A DNA stretch of 64,000 nucleotides from Pseudarthrobacter chlorophenolicus A6 (GCF_000022025.1 NC_011886.1:2366980-2430979), one strand, 5' to 3'; positions 44,315 through 54,900 are shown, numbered from the stretch's first letter. Notes: generated by a model from the letters alone, not told the origin. Made by a program: numbers and translations.

Positions 44315-47300
44315 TCAGAGCTCTGAGGCCGGAACCCCTACGCCCAGGATGATGGGCGCATCGGCTTTGGCTGCCGGTTCTGCCGGCGCGGCAGGCTCAG
44401 GTGCCTTGGCCGCATGGGAGTGGCCTTCGCTGGCCGCCGGAACACTCTCGTGGTGTTCCACGGTGGTGGCGTTGGCTGCACCCTGTGCCCTGCTGGCACT
44501 GCGGTTACGCCGCGGACGGCGCTGCCGGGACGGGTCGGCGGTGGCTGCGGCGTTCAGCTCACGCGCCGGGGCCGCAGCAGCAACGGGCTGCCGGGGTGCC
44601 GAAGCCACTTCCTCCGCCGGTTCGGGGGCGGCCGGCGCGGCCTGGGCCGTGCCGGACTCCCGTGACGGGCTGCCAACAGGCGAAGCCGGCTGGCCCAGGT
44701 GGGCAAACGCTTCGGCCAGCCGGTCAAGCGACAGCGCAGGTGAGGCCTGGTGCTCGTCTGCGTGCTCAACGAAGGGCAGCGCGACCTTTTCGCCGCCGAA
44801 CGTCAGGACAGCCGCGGGGCGTGCCGGCATCCCGTCGTCGTGCTTCTCCGTGGTGCCCGCGTCCTGCAGGGCAGGAGTTTGCCGAGCCGCCACCTCGTCA
44901 TCATGCAGGTGGGCAGCGTGCGCGGCCGCGGCAATGTTCGCCAGGGCCAGCCTGGTGGCTTCAGCCTTGGCATGGCGTTCGGCCTCGTGCGGGTCCGGCT
45001 GGACGGGGTGGGCGGCCACGGCTGCGGGTGCGGGTGCCGGTTCGGCCGCCTGGCCGCCCCGTCCGCGGCGGCGCTTGCGTTCGCCGCGGTTACCTTCCTG
45101 GTTGACGTCGGTGCGCTGGCCCTCATTGCGCTGGCCTTCGCTGCGGTTGCCCTCGTTCCGGTTCCCACTGGGGCGGGCGTCGGAACGGTGGACGTGCTGC
45201 TCGGCAGCCACGATGTTGGCGCGGCGGTGCTCCACGGGGTCGTCGTGGGTGACCACGCCGCGGCCGGCACAGGCTTCGCACTGCTCGCCGAAGACTTCGA
45301 GGAGCCCGGTGCCCATGCGCTTGCGGGTCATCTGGACGAGTCCCAGCGAGGTGACTTCCGCTACCTGGTGCTTGGTGCGGTCGCGGCCCAGGCATTCCAC
45401 CATGCGGCGCAGGACGAGGTCGCGGTTCGATTCCAGGACCATGTCGATGAAGTCGATCACGATGATGCCGCCAATGTCGCGCAGCCGCAGCTGGCGCACC
45501 ACTTCCTCGGCCGCCTCAAGGTTGTTCTTGGTGACGGTTTCTTCGAGGTTGCCGCCGCTGCCGGTGAACTTGCCGGTGTTGACGTCCACCACGGTCATGG
45601 CTTCGGTCCGGTCGATCACCAGCGAGCCACCGGAGGGCAGGAAGACCTTGCGTTCGAGGGCCTTGTGGATCTGCTCATCAATCCGCCAGGCAGCGAAGAT
45701 GTCCTGGTCCTTGGTCCACTTTTCGAGGCGTCCCACCAGGTCCGGGGCCACATAGGTGACATAGGCCTCGATGGTGTCCCAGGCTTCCTCACCGGAGACA
45801 ATCAGCTTGGAGAAGTCCTCGTTGAAGACGTCACGGACCACCTTGATGGTGAGGTCCGGTTCGCCGTACAGCAGCTCCGGAGCCAGGACTTTGGTGGAGG
45901 ATGACTGGCTTTCGATGCCTTCCCACTGGGCGCGGAGCCGGTTGATGTCGTGGGTCAGCTCCTCCTCGGACGCCCCTTCGGCCGCCGTGCGCACGATGAC
46001 GCCGGCCTGCTCCGGCAGGCGGTCCTTGAGGATGCGCTTGAGCCTGTTCCGCTCGACGTCGGGCAGCTTGCGGGAAATTCCGGTCATGGAACCGCCCGGG
46101 ACGTAGACGAGGTAGCGGCCCGGCAGCGAAATCTGGCTGGTCAGACGGGCGCCCTTGTGGCCCACGGGGTCCTTGGTCACCTGGACCAGTACGGTGTCGC
46201 CGGACTTCAGCGCGTTCTCGATACGGCGCTGCTTGCCTTCAAGGTTCACTGCTTCCCAGTTCACCTCGCCCGCGTACAGGACGGCGTTGCGGCCGCGTCC
46301 AATGTCCACGAAGGCAGCTTCCATGGACGGCAGCACGTTCTGGACCTTGCCCAGGTAGACGTTGCCGATCAGCGAGTCCTGCTGGGTCTTGGAGACGAAG
46401 TGCTCGGCCAGAACGCCGTCCTCGAGGACGCCGATCTGGATTCTGTCGTCGCGCTGGCGGACGATCATCTGCCGGTCCACGGATTCGCGGCGGGCCAAGA
46501 ACTCCGCTTCGGTGATGACAGTGCGGCGGCGGCCCGTGTCCCGGGATTCGCGTCGGCGCTGCTTCTTGGCTTCCAGGCGGGTGGAGCCCTTGACGGAGGT
46601 GACGCGGTTGCTGGCGGGTGCCTCGCTGACGGCACGCGGGGCGCGGACACGGGTCACGGTGTTGGGCGGATCGTCGCCTTCCCCGCCGGTCAGTTCGAGG
46701 TCCTGGTCACCGCGGCGGCGACGGCGGCGACGGCGGGACGTTACGCCGTCTTCCGCCGGACCGGTTTCATCCTCGTCCGATTCGTCGGAGGCGCCATCGG
46801 CGTCCGAGCCGTCGGTTCCGGCGTCCTCGCGGTCGTCCAGCCGGCTGCGGCCACGGCGGCCACGGCTGCGGCGCCGGCGGCGGCCGGAGGATTCCTCGGA
46901 TTCGTTGTCCTCGGCGTCGTCCTGGTCTTCGCCCTGATCCGCTGCGGCGGGCGCGGCGGGGCGGACGACGGTACTCAGGTCGGGGGCCTGGAACAGCACG
47001 GAGGTGGGCGAGGCAGGCTCGAGGAACAACGAGGCGAAGGCGCCGGGTTCCTCGGCAGCTTCCCCTGCAGCCGGGGCGGCTTCGCCCGGCGTCGTTGCGG
47101 ATTCTCCTGCAGCCGCGGGAACCGCCGTGCCGGTGGCCTGCGCCGGCCCGGCAGTGGCTTCGTCAGCGTCAGGTTCCTGTTCTGCAGCCGTGGTTACTGC
47201 TGCCTGCACGGCCGCCTTCCGGGCTACGGCACCCCGGTCCTCCGTTTCAGCGTCCAGCGCGACAGCGGCGGGCGGTTCCTGCGCAGCGGCGGGCGTTTCC

Positions 47301-47770
47301 GCGGAGGCCTGCGTTTCTGCAGGGTCCCCCGCAGGAGCCGCCTTCCTCGTGGCAACACGGCGGCGGCGGACCGGCTTGGTCTCTGCCTGTTCCGCGGGCA
47401 CTTCGCCGGCAGCAGCCGCTTCTGCAGCAGTGTCAGCGCCGGCGTCGGCAGCACCAGCGGCCGCACCGGAACCGGCGGGGTCTGCATCGATGGCGAAGGC
47501 GGGCAGCGGCTCTGCGGCGTCTGTCTTCTTCCTGGCCCGGGGACGGCGCGCGGCGGCTTTGGCCGGGGCTGCGGGGGCGTCCGCGGTCTCGGGCGTCGCA
47601 ACGGCAGCCGGGGCATCGTCCGGAACCGCCTCTGCAGCGGGGGGTGCGGCTACGGCGTCATCGGCCTTCGGCGCTGCCTTGCGTCGGGTCCGGGGAGCCT
47701 TTTTGGGTTCGGCCGCGGCTTCCACAGCCGGTTCAACCTCGTTAACGGAAAGCTCTGTTTCATTGTTCAT
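44315..47770 (-). CDS. rne: Ribonuclease E/G
   Basis: 1151-aa endoribonuclease of mRNA decay and rRNA processing. The N-terminal ~440 residues are Ala/Glu/Pro/Arg-rich and disordered, with Arg-rich blocks. An S1 region is near residue 480 (SLIGNVYLGKVQNVLPSME), the catalytic domain has the metal ligands Asp in MTVVDVNTGKF (about residue 728) and in IIVIDFIDM (about 771), and the zinc link is CEACAGRG (about 832). The C-terminal 300 residues are again disordered. This actinobacterial layout puts the core in the middle. Start ATG 47770 in preference to an unconserved upstream extension. Confidence 0.95.
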   Translation of the reverse strand: MNNETELSVNEVEPAVEAAAEPKKAPRTRRKAAPKADDAVAAPPAAEAVPDDAPAAVATPETADAPAAPAKAAARRPRARKKTDAAEPLPAFAIDADPAGSGAAAGAADAGADTAAEAAAAGEVPAEQAETKPVRRRRVATRKAAPAGDPAETQASAETPAAAQEPPAAVALDAETEDRGAVARKAAVQAAVTTAAEQEPDADEATAGPAQATGTAVPAAAGESATTPGEAAPAAGEAAEEPGAFASLFLEPASPTSVLFQAPDLSTVVRPAAPAAADQGEDQDDAEDNESEESSGRRRRRSRGRRGRSRLDDREDAGTDGSDADGASDESDEDETGPAEDGVTSRRRRRRRRGDQDLELTGGEGDDPPNTVTRVRAPRAVSEAPASNRVTSVKGSTRLEAKKQRRRESRDTGRRRTVITEAEFLARRESVDRQMIVRQRDDRIQIGVLEDGVLAEHFVSKTQQDSLIGNVYLGKVQNVLPSMEAAFVDIGRGRNAVLYAGEVNWEAVNLEGKQRRIENALKSGDTVLVQVTKDPVGHKGARLTSQISLPGRYLVYVPGGSMTGISRKLPDVERNRLKRILKDRLPEQAGVIVRTAAEGASEEELTHDINRLRAQWEGIESQSSSTKVLAPELLYGEPDLTIKVVRDVFNEDFSKLIVSGEEAWDTIEAYVTYVAPDLVGRLEKWTKDQDIFAAWRIDEQIHKALERKVFLPSGGSLVIDRTEAMTVVDVNTGKFTGSGGNLEETVTKNNLEAAEEVVRQLRLRDIGGIIVIDFIDMVLESNRDLVLRRMVECLGRDRTKHQVAEVTSLGLVQMTRKRMGTGLLEVFGEQCEACAGRGVVTHDDPVEHRRANIVAAEQHVHRSDARPSGNRNEGNRSEGQRNEGQRTDVNQEGNRGERKRRRGRGGQAAEPAPAPAAVAAHPVQPDPHEAERHAKAEATRLALANIAAAAHAAHLHDDEVAARQTPALQDAGTTEKHDDGMPARPAAVLTFGGEKVALPFVEHADEHQASPALSLDRLAEAFAHLGQPASPVGSPSRESGTAQAAPAAPEPAEEVASAPRQPVAAAAPARELNAAATADPSRQRRPRRNRSASRAQGAANATTVEHHESVPAASEGHSHAAKAPEPAAPAEPAAKADAPIILGVGVPASEL

Positions 47771-48208
47771 CTGTGGCAACACTCCTGCCCCTGACGTACC
47801 GCCACATCCGGCACCCATTGGGGCACATATTGTCAAAACCCGCAGGCGCTGACAGAAGTCAAGTGGATGCTCCCAGGTTCGCACCGGCCTTGGGGTGCGG
47901 CAGCCCGTAGGAGCCAGTGGAAAGTTCTGAAACCCGTTGTTCTACATGCCACAACCAGGTGCCGTCCAATGGAGATTGCGGGAGTGTCGGATAATCCGAA
48001 GCCTGCCCTGCTCGTCATTGGCGGTCTTGGGAACGAACCACCGGACCGGAGACCGAATGTGGTTCGGCTTCCAGCCACGTTCATTCTCTCATACGCGGGG
48101 TAAATCACGCGGGAAGGTGCCCGGGGCTTTCTGTTTCCTGGGCGTTCCCTCCAGCCGCCGGCGTTACAATCAGGCTCAGGAGCACCGGACGAAAAGGACG
48201 CCATACCA
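47771..48208. other. Divergent intergenic region between rne and the VKOR gene
   Basis: 438 bp with no credible gene. It must contain the rne promoter and leader (RNase E often controls its own mRNA through its leader) and, at 48165-48170, a TACAAT -10 for the VKOR gene. No known riboswitch recognised. Confidence 0.5.
48165..48170 (+). promoter_or_regulatory. -10 element of the VKOR gene
   Basis: TACAAT, 38 bp before the ATG at 48209. AAAGGA serves as ribosome-binding site downstream, so this mRNA has a leader of about 30 nt. Confidence 0.45.
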
Positions 48209-48880
48209 ATGCCCAGCATCTCCCCCGTCAACGGCACGCCAGCCCAGGAGCGGACCACCACCACGGACAGCGCCCCGGCGGCCAACACGCCAATGATGGC
48301 CCGGAACCGGCCCTTCGGCTGGCTCCTGGTGATTACCGGAGCTATCGGCTGGCTCGCTTCCGGGACCCTGGTCCTGGAAAAGCTCGCAGTGCTGCAGGAT
48401 CCCAACCACACCACCGTGTGCGATGTGAATCCGTTCGTCTCCTGCGGCGAGGTGATGAAGACCTGGCAGAGTTCACTCTTTGGCTTCCCCAACATGTTTA
48501 TCGGGATCGTGGCGTTCGCCATCATCATCACCGTGGGCATGGCCCTGTTGTCCGGCGCAACGTTTGCCCGCTGGTACTGGATCGGGCTGCAGACGGGCGT
48601 CACGCTCGGCTTCGTCTTCGTGGTGTGGCTGTGGTCCCAGGCCCTGTATGACATCCATGTCCTGTGCCCGTTCTGCATGATCGTCTGGGCGGCGATGATC
48701 CCGCTCTTCATCTGGACCACCATCCGCAACATCTCGGCCGGGGTCATCCCAGTCCCGTCCGGCGCCGCCCGCGTCGTGGCGGATTCGGGCTGGATCATCG
48801 TGGCGCTGATCTATGTGGGCGTCATTGCCAGCATCTTCTTCGCCTTCATCCAGGTGTTCGCCGGCACATCAGGCTTCTAA
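48209..48880 (+). CDS. Vitamin K epoxide reductase family protein
   Basis: 223-aa membrane protein with four or five helices that reoxidises or reduces quinones to drive disulfide formation with an extracytoplasmic thioredoxin-like partner. The loop cysteines are in TTVCDVNPFVSCGEVMKTW (about residues 70-79) and the active-site pair CPFC is near residue 153 in HVLCPFCMIVW. The thioredoxin domain often fused to VKOR is absent, so a separate partner is needed. The N-terminal 30 residues are Thr/Ala/Pro-rich and cytosolic. Confidence 0.93.
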   Translation: MPSISPVNGTPAQERTTTTDSAPAANTPMMARNRPFGWLLVITGAIGWLASGTLVLEKLAVLQDPNHTTVCDVNPFVSCGEVMKTWQSSLFGFPNMFIGIVAFAIIITVGMALLSGATFARWYWIGLQTGVTLGFVFVVWLWSQALYDIHVLCPFCMIVWAAMIPLFIWTTIRNISAGVIPVPSGAARVVADSGWIIVALIYVGVIASIFFAFIQVFAGTSGF

Positions 48881-48904
48881 CCGCCCAGCCATGAAGTAAC
48901 AGAT

Positions 48905-48934
48905 AAGGCCAATGTTCCGAAGAACATTGGCCTT
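48905..48934. terminator. Bidirectional hairpin between VKOR gene and ndk
   Basis: AAGGCCAATGTTC (48905-48917) pairs perfectly with GAACATTGGCCTT (48922-48934), 13 bp with loop CGAA, between the two convergent genes. Confidence 0.82.
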
Positions 48935-48975
48935 ACCTGTTGGTACGCGCCACTGTGGTGGTGCGGAACCGGGTC

Positions 48976-49389
48976 CTAGAACCAGATTTTGATCTCGCGC
49001 TCGGCCGAGTCCGTGGAGTCTGATCCGTGCACCAGGTTCTGCTGCACCTTCAGTCCCCAGTCGCGGCCGAAGTCGCCACGGATGGTGCCCGGGGCCGCTG
49101 TGGTGGGATCGGTGGTGCCTGCCAGGGAACGGAAGCCTTCGATGACGCGGTGGCCTTCGAAGATCGCAGCTACCACGGGGCCGCTGAGCATGAACTCCAC
49201 CAGCGGCTCGTAGAAGGGCTTGCCCACGTGCTCTTCGTAGTGCTGCTCCAGGAGCTCGCGGGTGGCGTCCACCTTCTTGAGTTCCGCCAGGGCGTAGCCC
49301 TTGGCTTCGATCCGGGCCAGGATGGCGCCGGTGAGGTTACGGGCGACGCCGTCGGGCTTGATCAGGACGAGGGTGCGCTCAGTGGTCAC
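48976..49389 (-). CDS. ndk: Nucleoside-diphosphate kinase
   Basis: 137-aa enzyme that balances NTP and dNTP pools. [20 protein letters not shown] is the N-terminal signature, and the phosphorylated histidine lies in [16 protein letters not shown] near residue 117. GTG start. Last gene of the ileS-folC-DUF4233-ndk run. Confidence 0.97.
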   Translation of the reverse strand: MTTERTLVLIKPDGVARNLTGAILARIEAKGYALAELKKVDATRELLEQHYEEHVGKPFYEPLVEFMLSGPVVAAIFEGHRVIEGFRSLAGTTDPTTAAPGTIRGDFGRDWGLKVQQNLVHGSDSTDSAEREIKIWF

Positions 49390-49440
49390 AACTGCTCCAA
49401 TGCGTTGGTGGGGTTTCGGGTCAAGTCTACGGGGACTGCT

Positions 49441-49899
49441 CTACTGGGCCGGACCGGATCCGGCGGCCTGGTCCGGGTTGGCTGCTTCCCACGCGGCCTG
49501 CTCACGTTCGCGTTGCGCGGCCTCGCGGTCCAGCCTGATTCCCGTACGGATGCCGTACCACCAGCAGATGGCGAACAGTGCGCCTACCAGGAACATGGCA
49601 GGTTCGAAGATTCCGGTGAGGATCAGCACCACCTGCAGCACCCAGCCCAGTCCGATGCCCCAGGGTTTGCGGAGGACCGCGCAGGCCAGCACCATGACGA
49701 CGCTCAGGGCTATCCCGATACCCAGGATGAGCGCCGGTGGGAACTCGCCGCGGCGCAGGCCGAACACCGCCAAGGTGGCAAAGAACATGACGAACGCCTC
49801 AAGCAGGAGCACCGTCGAGGCGAACATGACCTTGGTGGAGCGCCGCTTCTTAGGCATGCCCGGGCGCCATTCGCGCTGGGCCTTGGTCAGCCTGGCCAC
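49441..49899 (-). CDS. DUF4233 domain-containing membrane protein
   Basis: 152-aa protein with four hydrophobic helices (for example VMFASTVLLLEAFVMFFATL, ALILGIGIALSVVMVLACAV, GIGLGWVLQVVLILTGIF, AMFLVGALFAICWWYGI) and a charged C-terminal tail. DUF4233 proteins routinely follow folC in actinobacteria; function unknown. The GTG start at 49899 shares one base with the folC stop (TAGTG), so it is coupled to folC. Confidence 0.9.
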   Translation of the reverse strand: MARLTKAQREWRPGMPKKRRSTKVMFASTVLLLEAFVMFFATLAVFGLRRGEFPPALILGIGIALSVVMVLACAVLRKPWGIGLGWVLQVVLILTGIFEPAMFLVGALFAICWWYGIRTGIRLDREAAQREREQAAWEAANPDQAAGSGPAQ

Positions 49900-51257
49900 T
49901 ACGCCTCCGTCTTTCCGAGCAGGATGCGGGCCTCGGCCACGAGGGTGATGGAGCCGGTGACCAGCACGCCGCCGGACAGGTCGTCGTTCGCTTCGGCCCG
50001 TTCCACCGCCCATTCCAGGGCGTCGTCGAGCTTTTCTTCGATGTGGACGTTGTCCTCGCCGAAGCCGAGGTCGATGGCCAGCTCGGCCAGCTCGGCGGCC
50101 GGCACGGCCCGCGGCGAATTGGACTGCGTGAAGCAATATTCTTCGGCCACGTCGCCCAGGGATTCCTTGAGTTCACGGAGGATCTCCTCCGCGTCCTTCT
50201 CCTTGAGCACGCCCACCACGGGGACCAGCCGGGAGAAGGTAAAGGCCTCCTTCAGTGCCGCGGCAGAGGCCTTGATGCCGTCGGGGTTGTGGGCCGCGTC
50301 CACGATGATGGTGGGCGCAGACCGCACCACTTCCAGCCTGCCGGGCGAGGATGCGGCAGCAAAGCCTTCCTGCAGGACGTCGAAGGGAAGTTCCTTTTCG
50401 CCGCCGAAGAACGCCTCCAGGGCTGCCACGGCCACGGCCGCGTTCTGCGCCTGGTGGGCGCCGTGGAGCGGCACCAGCAGGTCCGGGTAGCGCCCGGCGA
50501 TGCCCTGGATGGTGACCATCTGGCCGCCCACGGCAACGGTGCGGGATTCGACGCCGAACTCCACGCCCTCGAAACGGAACGGCACGCCAACTTCCTTGGC
50601 TTTTTCCAAAAGGACCTGCGCGGCGTCCAGGGGCTGCGCGGCGCTGACCAGGAAGCCGCCGGGCTTGATGATGCCGGCTTTTTCGTGCGCGATGTCCTCG
50701 GTGGTGTCCCCCAGCAGGTCGGTGTGGTCCAGCGAAATCGGGGTAATCACCGATACCTGTCCATCGCCTACGTTGGTGGCATCGGTGATGCCGCCCAGGC
50801 CCACCTCGATGATGGCCACGTTGACGGGCTGGTCGGCGAAAATGGCGAAGCCCAGGATGGTGAGGCACTCAAAATACGTCAGGCGGGGCTGGCCCTCCGC
50901 CTCCAGCTCGGCATCCACGATCTGCAGGTAGGGGCGGATTTCGTCCCAGATCCGCACGAACGTTTCGTCGGAGACGGGGTGCCCGTCAATGCTGATCCGT
51001 TCCGTGACCTTGGACAGGTGCGGGCTGGTGTAGCGCCCGGTGCTCAGGCCCTGGGCCCGCAACACGGACTCGATCATGCGGGACGTGGACGTCTTGCCGT
51101 TGGTTCCGGTCACGTGGATGATCGGGAACGCCTTGTTGGGCTCGCCGAGCACATCCATGGCGCGGAACAGCGGGGCCAGCCGGGGCTCCATCTTGTTTTC
51201 CGGCGCACGCCCCAGCAGCTCGGCGTAGACGCTTTCCACGGAAAATTCGTCAGTCAT
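49899..51257 (-). CDS. folC: Bifunctional folylpolyglutamate synthase/dihydrofolate synthase
   Basis: 452-aa Mur-ligase-like enzyme that adds glutamate to folates. The ATP loop is VTGTNGKTSTSRMIESVL (about residues 46-63), then TYFECLTILGFAIFADQ, VGLGGITDATN, LDHTDLLGDTTEDIAHEKAGI and VDAAHNPDGIKASA. Length normal. It begins 3 bp after the ileS stop codon, so ileS, folC and DUF4233 form one operon. Confidence 0.96.
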   Translation of the reverse strand: MTDEFSVESVYAELLGRAPENKMEPRLAPLFRAMDVLGEPNKAFPIIHVTGTNGKTSTSRMIESVLRAQGLSTGRYTSPHLSKVTERISIDGHPVSDETFVRIWDEIRPYLQIVDAELEAEGQPRLTYFECLTILGFAIFADQPVNVAIIEVGLGGITDATNVGDGQVSVITPISLDHTDLLGDTTEDIAHEKAGIIKPGGFLVSAAQPLDAAQVLLEKAKEVGVPFRFEGVEFGVESRTVAVGGQMVTIQGIAGRYPDLLVPLHGAHQAQNAAVAVAALEAFFGGEKELPFDVLQEGFAAASSPGRLEVVRSAPTIIVDAAHNPDGIKASAAALKEAFTFSRLVPVVGVLKEKDAEEILRELKESLGDVAEEYCFTQSNSPRAVPAAELAELAIDLGFGEDNVHIEEKLDDALEWAVERAEANDDLSGGVLVTGSITLVAEARILLGKTEA

Positions 51258-51260
51258 GCC

Positions 51261-54200
51261 TTAGGCCTCCACTTTTTCAACGACGACGGCGGGTTCGGGC
51301 ACGTCTGCCGGCTCGGCCGTCAGGTCCACCGTCAGCGTCTCCCCCTTGACCAGGTCCGCGTTGGCCTGCAGGGCGTCCACGACGTCCTGCGCAGCGGTAA
51401 CGGTGGTCCGGATGCGGTCGCTGACGTTGAGCCCGGCGTCCTTGCGGGCCTGCTGGATGGCGCGGACCATATCGCGGGCCAGGCCTTCGGCTTCAAGCTC
51501 CGGGGTGACCTCGGTGTTCAGGACCACGAAGCCGCCGCCGGGCAGGACTGCGACAGCAGACGACGCAGAGGAAGCGGCAGCACCGCCGCCGGACTCTGCA
51601 ACCACCGTCTCCAGGGTGTACTCCTGCGGCTCCAGCTGCAGGCCCCCGGCGGTCACGACGCCCGAGTCATCCACGGACCAGTCGCCTGACTTTGAGCCCT
51701 TGATGGCCAGCTGGACGTTCTTGCCAAGGCGCGGGCCTGCGGCGCGGGCGTTGACCACCAGCTTCTGCTGGATGCCGAACTCCTCCGGGGAGGCAGTGGC
51801 GGCGTCGAGGAGACGGACGGAGCGGATGTTCAGTTCGTCCGCGACGACGGCGGCGAAGCCTTCCAGCGAGTCCGCGCCGGGTGCCACCACGGTGAGTTCC
51901 TGCAGCGGCAGGCGGACGCGCAGGTTGGCAGCCTTGCGGAGCGAGGAGCCGGTGGAGCAGATCTGCTGCACCTTGTCCATGGCATCGACGAGGCCCGGGT
52001 TGGCCGGGAAGAGGTTGGCGTCCGGCCAGTCGGCCAGGTGCACGGAACGGCCCCCGGTCAGGCCGCGCCAGATTTCCTCGGTGACCAGCGGCAGCAGTGA
52101 GGCGGCTGCCCGGGATACCGTCTCCAGGGCGGTGAACAGGGCGTCGAACGCGTCCTGGTCCTCGTCGAAGAACCGCTGGCGGCTGCGGCGGACGTACCAG
52201 TTGGTGAGCATGTCCAGGTAGCTGCGCAGCGCGTCGCAGGCGCCGGAGATGTCGTAATCGTCCAGCCGCTCCGTCATGGTGCGGACCAGGTCTCCGGTGT
52301 TGGCCAGCAGGTACTGATCCAGGGTGTCCGCGTAGCCGTCGTAGCGGAGCCTGGCCTCGTAGCCCCCGCCGCCATTGGCAGCGTTGGTGTACAGCGTGAA
52401 GAAGCTGTACACGTTCCACAGCGGCAGGATGACCTGGCGGACGCCGTCGCGGATGCCCTGCTCGGTGACGATCAGGTTGCCGCCGCGCAGGATGGGGCTG
52501 GACATCAGGAACCAGCGCATGGCGTCGGAGCCGTCACGGTCCAGTACTTCGGACACGTCCGGGTAGTTCCGGAGGCTCTTGGACATCTTCTGCCCGTCGG
52601 AGCCGAGCACGATGCCGTGGCTGATCACGTTGCGGAACGCCGGCCGGTCGAACAGCGCGGTGGACAGGATGTGCAGCATGTAGAACCAGCCGCGGGTCTG
52701 GCCGATGTACTCGACGATGAAGTCCGCCGGGTTGTGGGTGTCGAACCAGGCTTCGTTCTCGAATGGGTAGTGCACCTGCCCATACGGCATGGAGCCGGAA
52801 TCGAACCAGACGTCAAGGACGTCCTCAACGCGCCGCATCACGGACTGTCCCTCTTCCGGGGTGCGGGGATCGTCCGGGTTGGGCCTGGTCAGTTCGTCGA
52901 TGAACGGGCGGTGCAGGTCCACCTGGCCGTCCTTGTTCAGCGGCAGCCTGCCAAAGTCCGCCTCGATCTCGGCGAGGGAACCGTACACGTCGGTGCGCGG
53001 GTATTCGGGGTCGCTGGACTGCCACACCGGGATGGGGCTGCCCCAGTAGCGGTTGCGGCTGATGGACCAGTCGCGCGCGTTGGCGAGCCATTTGCCGAAC
53101 TGGCCGTCCTTGACGTTCCCTGGGATCCAGTTGATCTCCTGGTTCAGTTCGGACATGCGGTCCTTGAACTTGGTGACCTCTACATACCAGGAGGACACCG
53201 CACGGTAGATCAGCGGGTTGCGGCACCGCCAGCAATGCGGGTAGCTGTGCTCGTAGCTGGCCTGGCGGACCAGCCGGCCCTGGGCGCGGAGCACCTGGGT
53301 GATGGGTTTGTTGGCCTCGAAGACCTGCAGGCCGGCGATGTCGTGCAGGTCGCCGTGCTTGAACAGCGGCAGGAACTTTGCGCCTTCGTCGACGGAGAGG
53401 ACCACGGGGATGCCCGCTTCCTCGCACACCTTCTGGTCGTCTTCACCATAGGCGGGAGCCTGGTGGACAATGCCGGTGCCGTCCGTGGTGGTCACGTAGT
53501 CGGCCACGAGGAAGCGCCAGGCGTTCTCCATGCCGTACTTTTCGTTGTCGCTAAAGTCGTCCCAGAGGCGCTGGTACTGCAGCCCCTCAAGTTCGGTACC
53601 GGTGTGGGTGGACACCACTGCCGCTTCGGCATCTTCGAATCCGTCGTAGCCGAGGTCCTTGGCGTAGGCGGCGATGAGGTCGGCAGCAAGGAGGAAGGTG
53701 CCGGTGACGGGGGCGTCGGCGGAGGCGGCCTTGATGCCGTTGGGGCCGGCGGGCAGCACGGCATACGCGATGGAGGGCCCGACGGCGAGCGCGGCGTTGG
53801 TGGGGAGGGTCCAGGGGGTGGTGGTCCAGGCGAGGGCCTGTACCCCTGCCAGCTGGCGGGAGAGCTCGGAATCGCCCGAGAGGATGGGGAACGTGACCGT
53901 GACGGTCTGGTCCTGGCGGTTCTTGTAGACGTCGTCATCCATGCGCAGCTCATGGTTGGACAGCGGTGTCTCGTCCTTCCAGCAGTACGGCAGGACGCGG
54001 TAGCCGTTATAGGTGAGGCCCTTCTCGTGGAGCTGCTTGAAGGCCCAGAGGACGGACTCCATGTACTCAACATTGAGCGTCTTGTAGTCATTGTCGAAGT
54101 CCACCCAGCGCGCCTGGCGGGTGACGTACGCGCGCCATTCATCGGCGTACTTCATCACGGAGGCGCGGCAGGCATCGTTGAATTTGTCGATGCCCATGGC

Positions 54201-54602
54201 TTCGATCTGGGTCTTGTCAGTCATGCCCAGCTGCTTCATGGCTTCAAGTTCAGCCGGGAGGCCATGGGTGTCCCAGCCGAAGCGCCGCTCAACACGCTTG
54301 CCCCGCTGGGTCTGGAACCGGCCCACCAGGTCCTTGGCGTAGCCGGTCAGCAGGTGGCCGTAGTGCGGGAGGCCGTTGGCGAACGGCGGACCGTCGTAGA
54401 ACACGAATTCGTTGCTGCCGGGTTCGCCGCCGGGCAGGTCGGCGCTGCGCTGGTCGATGCTGGCCTGGAAGGTGCCGTCCTGATCCCAGTACTTCAGGAT
54501 GCGCTCTTCGATCTCCGGAAACTTCACGGAGGCGGAAACGCCTGCGCGGCCGTCGGACGGGCCGCCGGTGGTGGAGGCTGAGGCCTTGGGATAATACGTC
54601 AT
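51261..54602 (-). CDS. ileS: Isoleucine-tRNA ligase
   Basis: 1113-aa class I aminoacyl-tRNA synthetase of the long (eukaryote-like, mupirocin-resistant-type by length) form. The HIGH motif is HYGH in [17 protein letters not shown] (about residue 70), an editing domain follows, KMSKS is in [16 protein letters not shown] (about residue 672), and there is an anticodon-binding domain and a C-terminal extension. Start ATG 54602 behind CAGGA; an upstream ATG at 54611 is too close to that site. A T-box leader controls it. Confidence 0.96.
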   Translation of the reverse strand: MTYYPKASASTTGGPSDGRAGVSASVKFPEIEERILKYWDQDGTFQASIDQRSADLPGGEPGSNEFVFYDGPPFANGLPHYGHLLTGYAKDLVGRFQTQRGKRVERRFGWDTHGLPAELEAMKQLGMTDKTQIEAMGIDKFNDACRASVMKYADEWRAYVTRQARWVDFDNDYKTLNVEYMESVLWAFKQLHEKGLTYNGYRVLPYCWKDETPLSNHELRMDDDVYKNRQDQTVTVTFPILSGDSELSRQLAGVQALAWTTTPWTLPTNAALAVGPSIAYAVLPAGPNGIKAASADAPVTGTFLLAADLIAAYAKDLGYDGFEDAEAAVVSTHTGTELEGLQYQRLWDDFSDNEKYGMENAWRFLVADYVTTTDGTGIVHQAPAYGEDDQKVCEEAGIPVVLSVDEGAKFLPLFKHGDLHDIAGLQVFEANKPITQVLRAQGRLVRQASYEHSYPHCWRCRNPLIYRAVSSWYVEVTKFKDRMSELNQEINWIPGNVKDGQFGKWLANARDWSISRNRYWGSPIPVWQSSDPEYPRTDVYGSLAEIEADFGRLPLNKDGQVDLHRPFIDELTRPNPDDPRTPEEGQSVMRRVEDVLDVWFDSGSMPYGQVHYPFENEAWFDTHNPADFIVEYIGQTRGWFYMLHILSTALFDRPAFRNVISHGIVLGSDGQKMSKSLRNYPDVSEVLDRDGSDAMRWFLMSSPILRGGNLIVTEQGIRDGVRQVILPLWNVYSFFTLYTNAANGGGGYEARLRYDGYADTLDQYLLANTGDLVRTMTERLDDYDISGACDALRSYLDMLTNWYVRRSRQRFFDEDQDAFDALFTALETVSRAAASLLPLVTEEIWRGLTGGRSVHLADWPDANLFPANPGLVDAMDKVQQICSTGSSLRKAANLRVRLPLQELTVVAPGADSLEGFAAVVADELNIRSVRLLDAATASPEEFGIQQKLVVNARAAGPRLGKNVQLAIKGSKSGDWSVDDSGVVTAGGLQLEPQEYTLETVVAESGGGAAASSASSAVAVLPGGGFVVLNTEVTPELEAEGLARDMVRAIQQARKDAGLNVSDRIRTTVTAAQDVVDALQANADLVKGETLTVDLTAEPADVPEPAVVVEKVEA

Positions 54603-54900
54603 TCTCGACATCCTGGGTTGAGCTGGGCGAACCGGCAGTTGCCGGACACTTTCCGGGATGCGAGGACGGCTTGCCGTGCGGTCCAAGGACTGCACGCTTA
54701 CCGCGGTACCACCTCACTTACCGGCGCAGCGTGTTCCACAGGAACGGTGCTGCCCCGGCCTCTCATTACTGCTGTAACGGGCTTACCCGTCCGGTTCTAC
54801 TGGCACTTCCCGCGGACGGGTGATGCGTTCTTCCGGAAGCTCACCGGTGATTGCCGGGTCATAGCCTTTGATGAGTCTACTATCGGGTCCACGTGCATTT
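54603..54900 (-). promoter_or_regulatory. Translational T-box riboswitch of ileS (ultrashort stem I)
   Basis: On the minus strand the T-box GGTGGTACCGCGG is at about 54701-54715, whose UGGU bulge pairs with the tRNA ACCA end. Upstream, CCGG-CAATCA-CCGG (54857-54844) forms a hairpin with the isoleucine specifier ATC in its loop (54851-54849), the ultrashort stem I seen in actinobacterial ileS leaders. A second ATC triplet lies about 25 nt downstream (54826-54824) and is an alternative. Uncharged tRNA-Ile should release the ileS ribosome-binding site. Confidence 0.88.

Noticed and set aside
52617..54581. A 654-codon open frame on the plus strand
   Set aside because: It is antisense to ileS, which has intact HYGH and KMSKS motifs.
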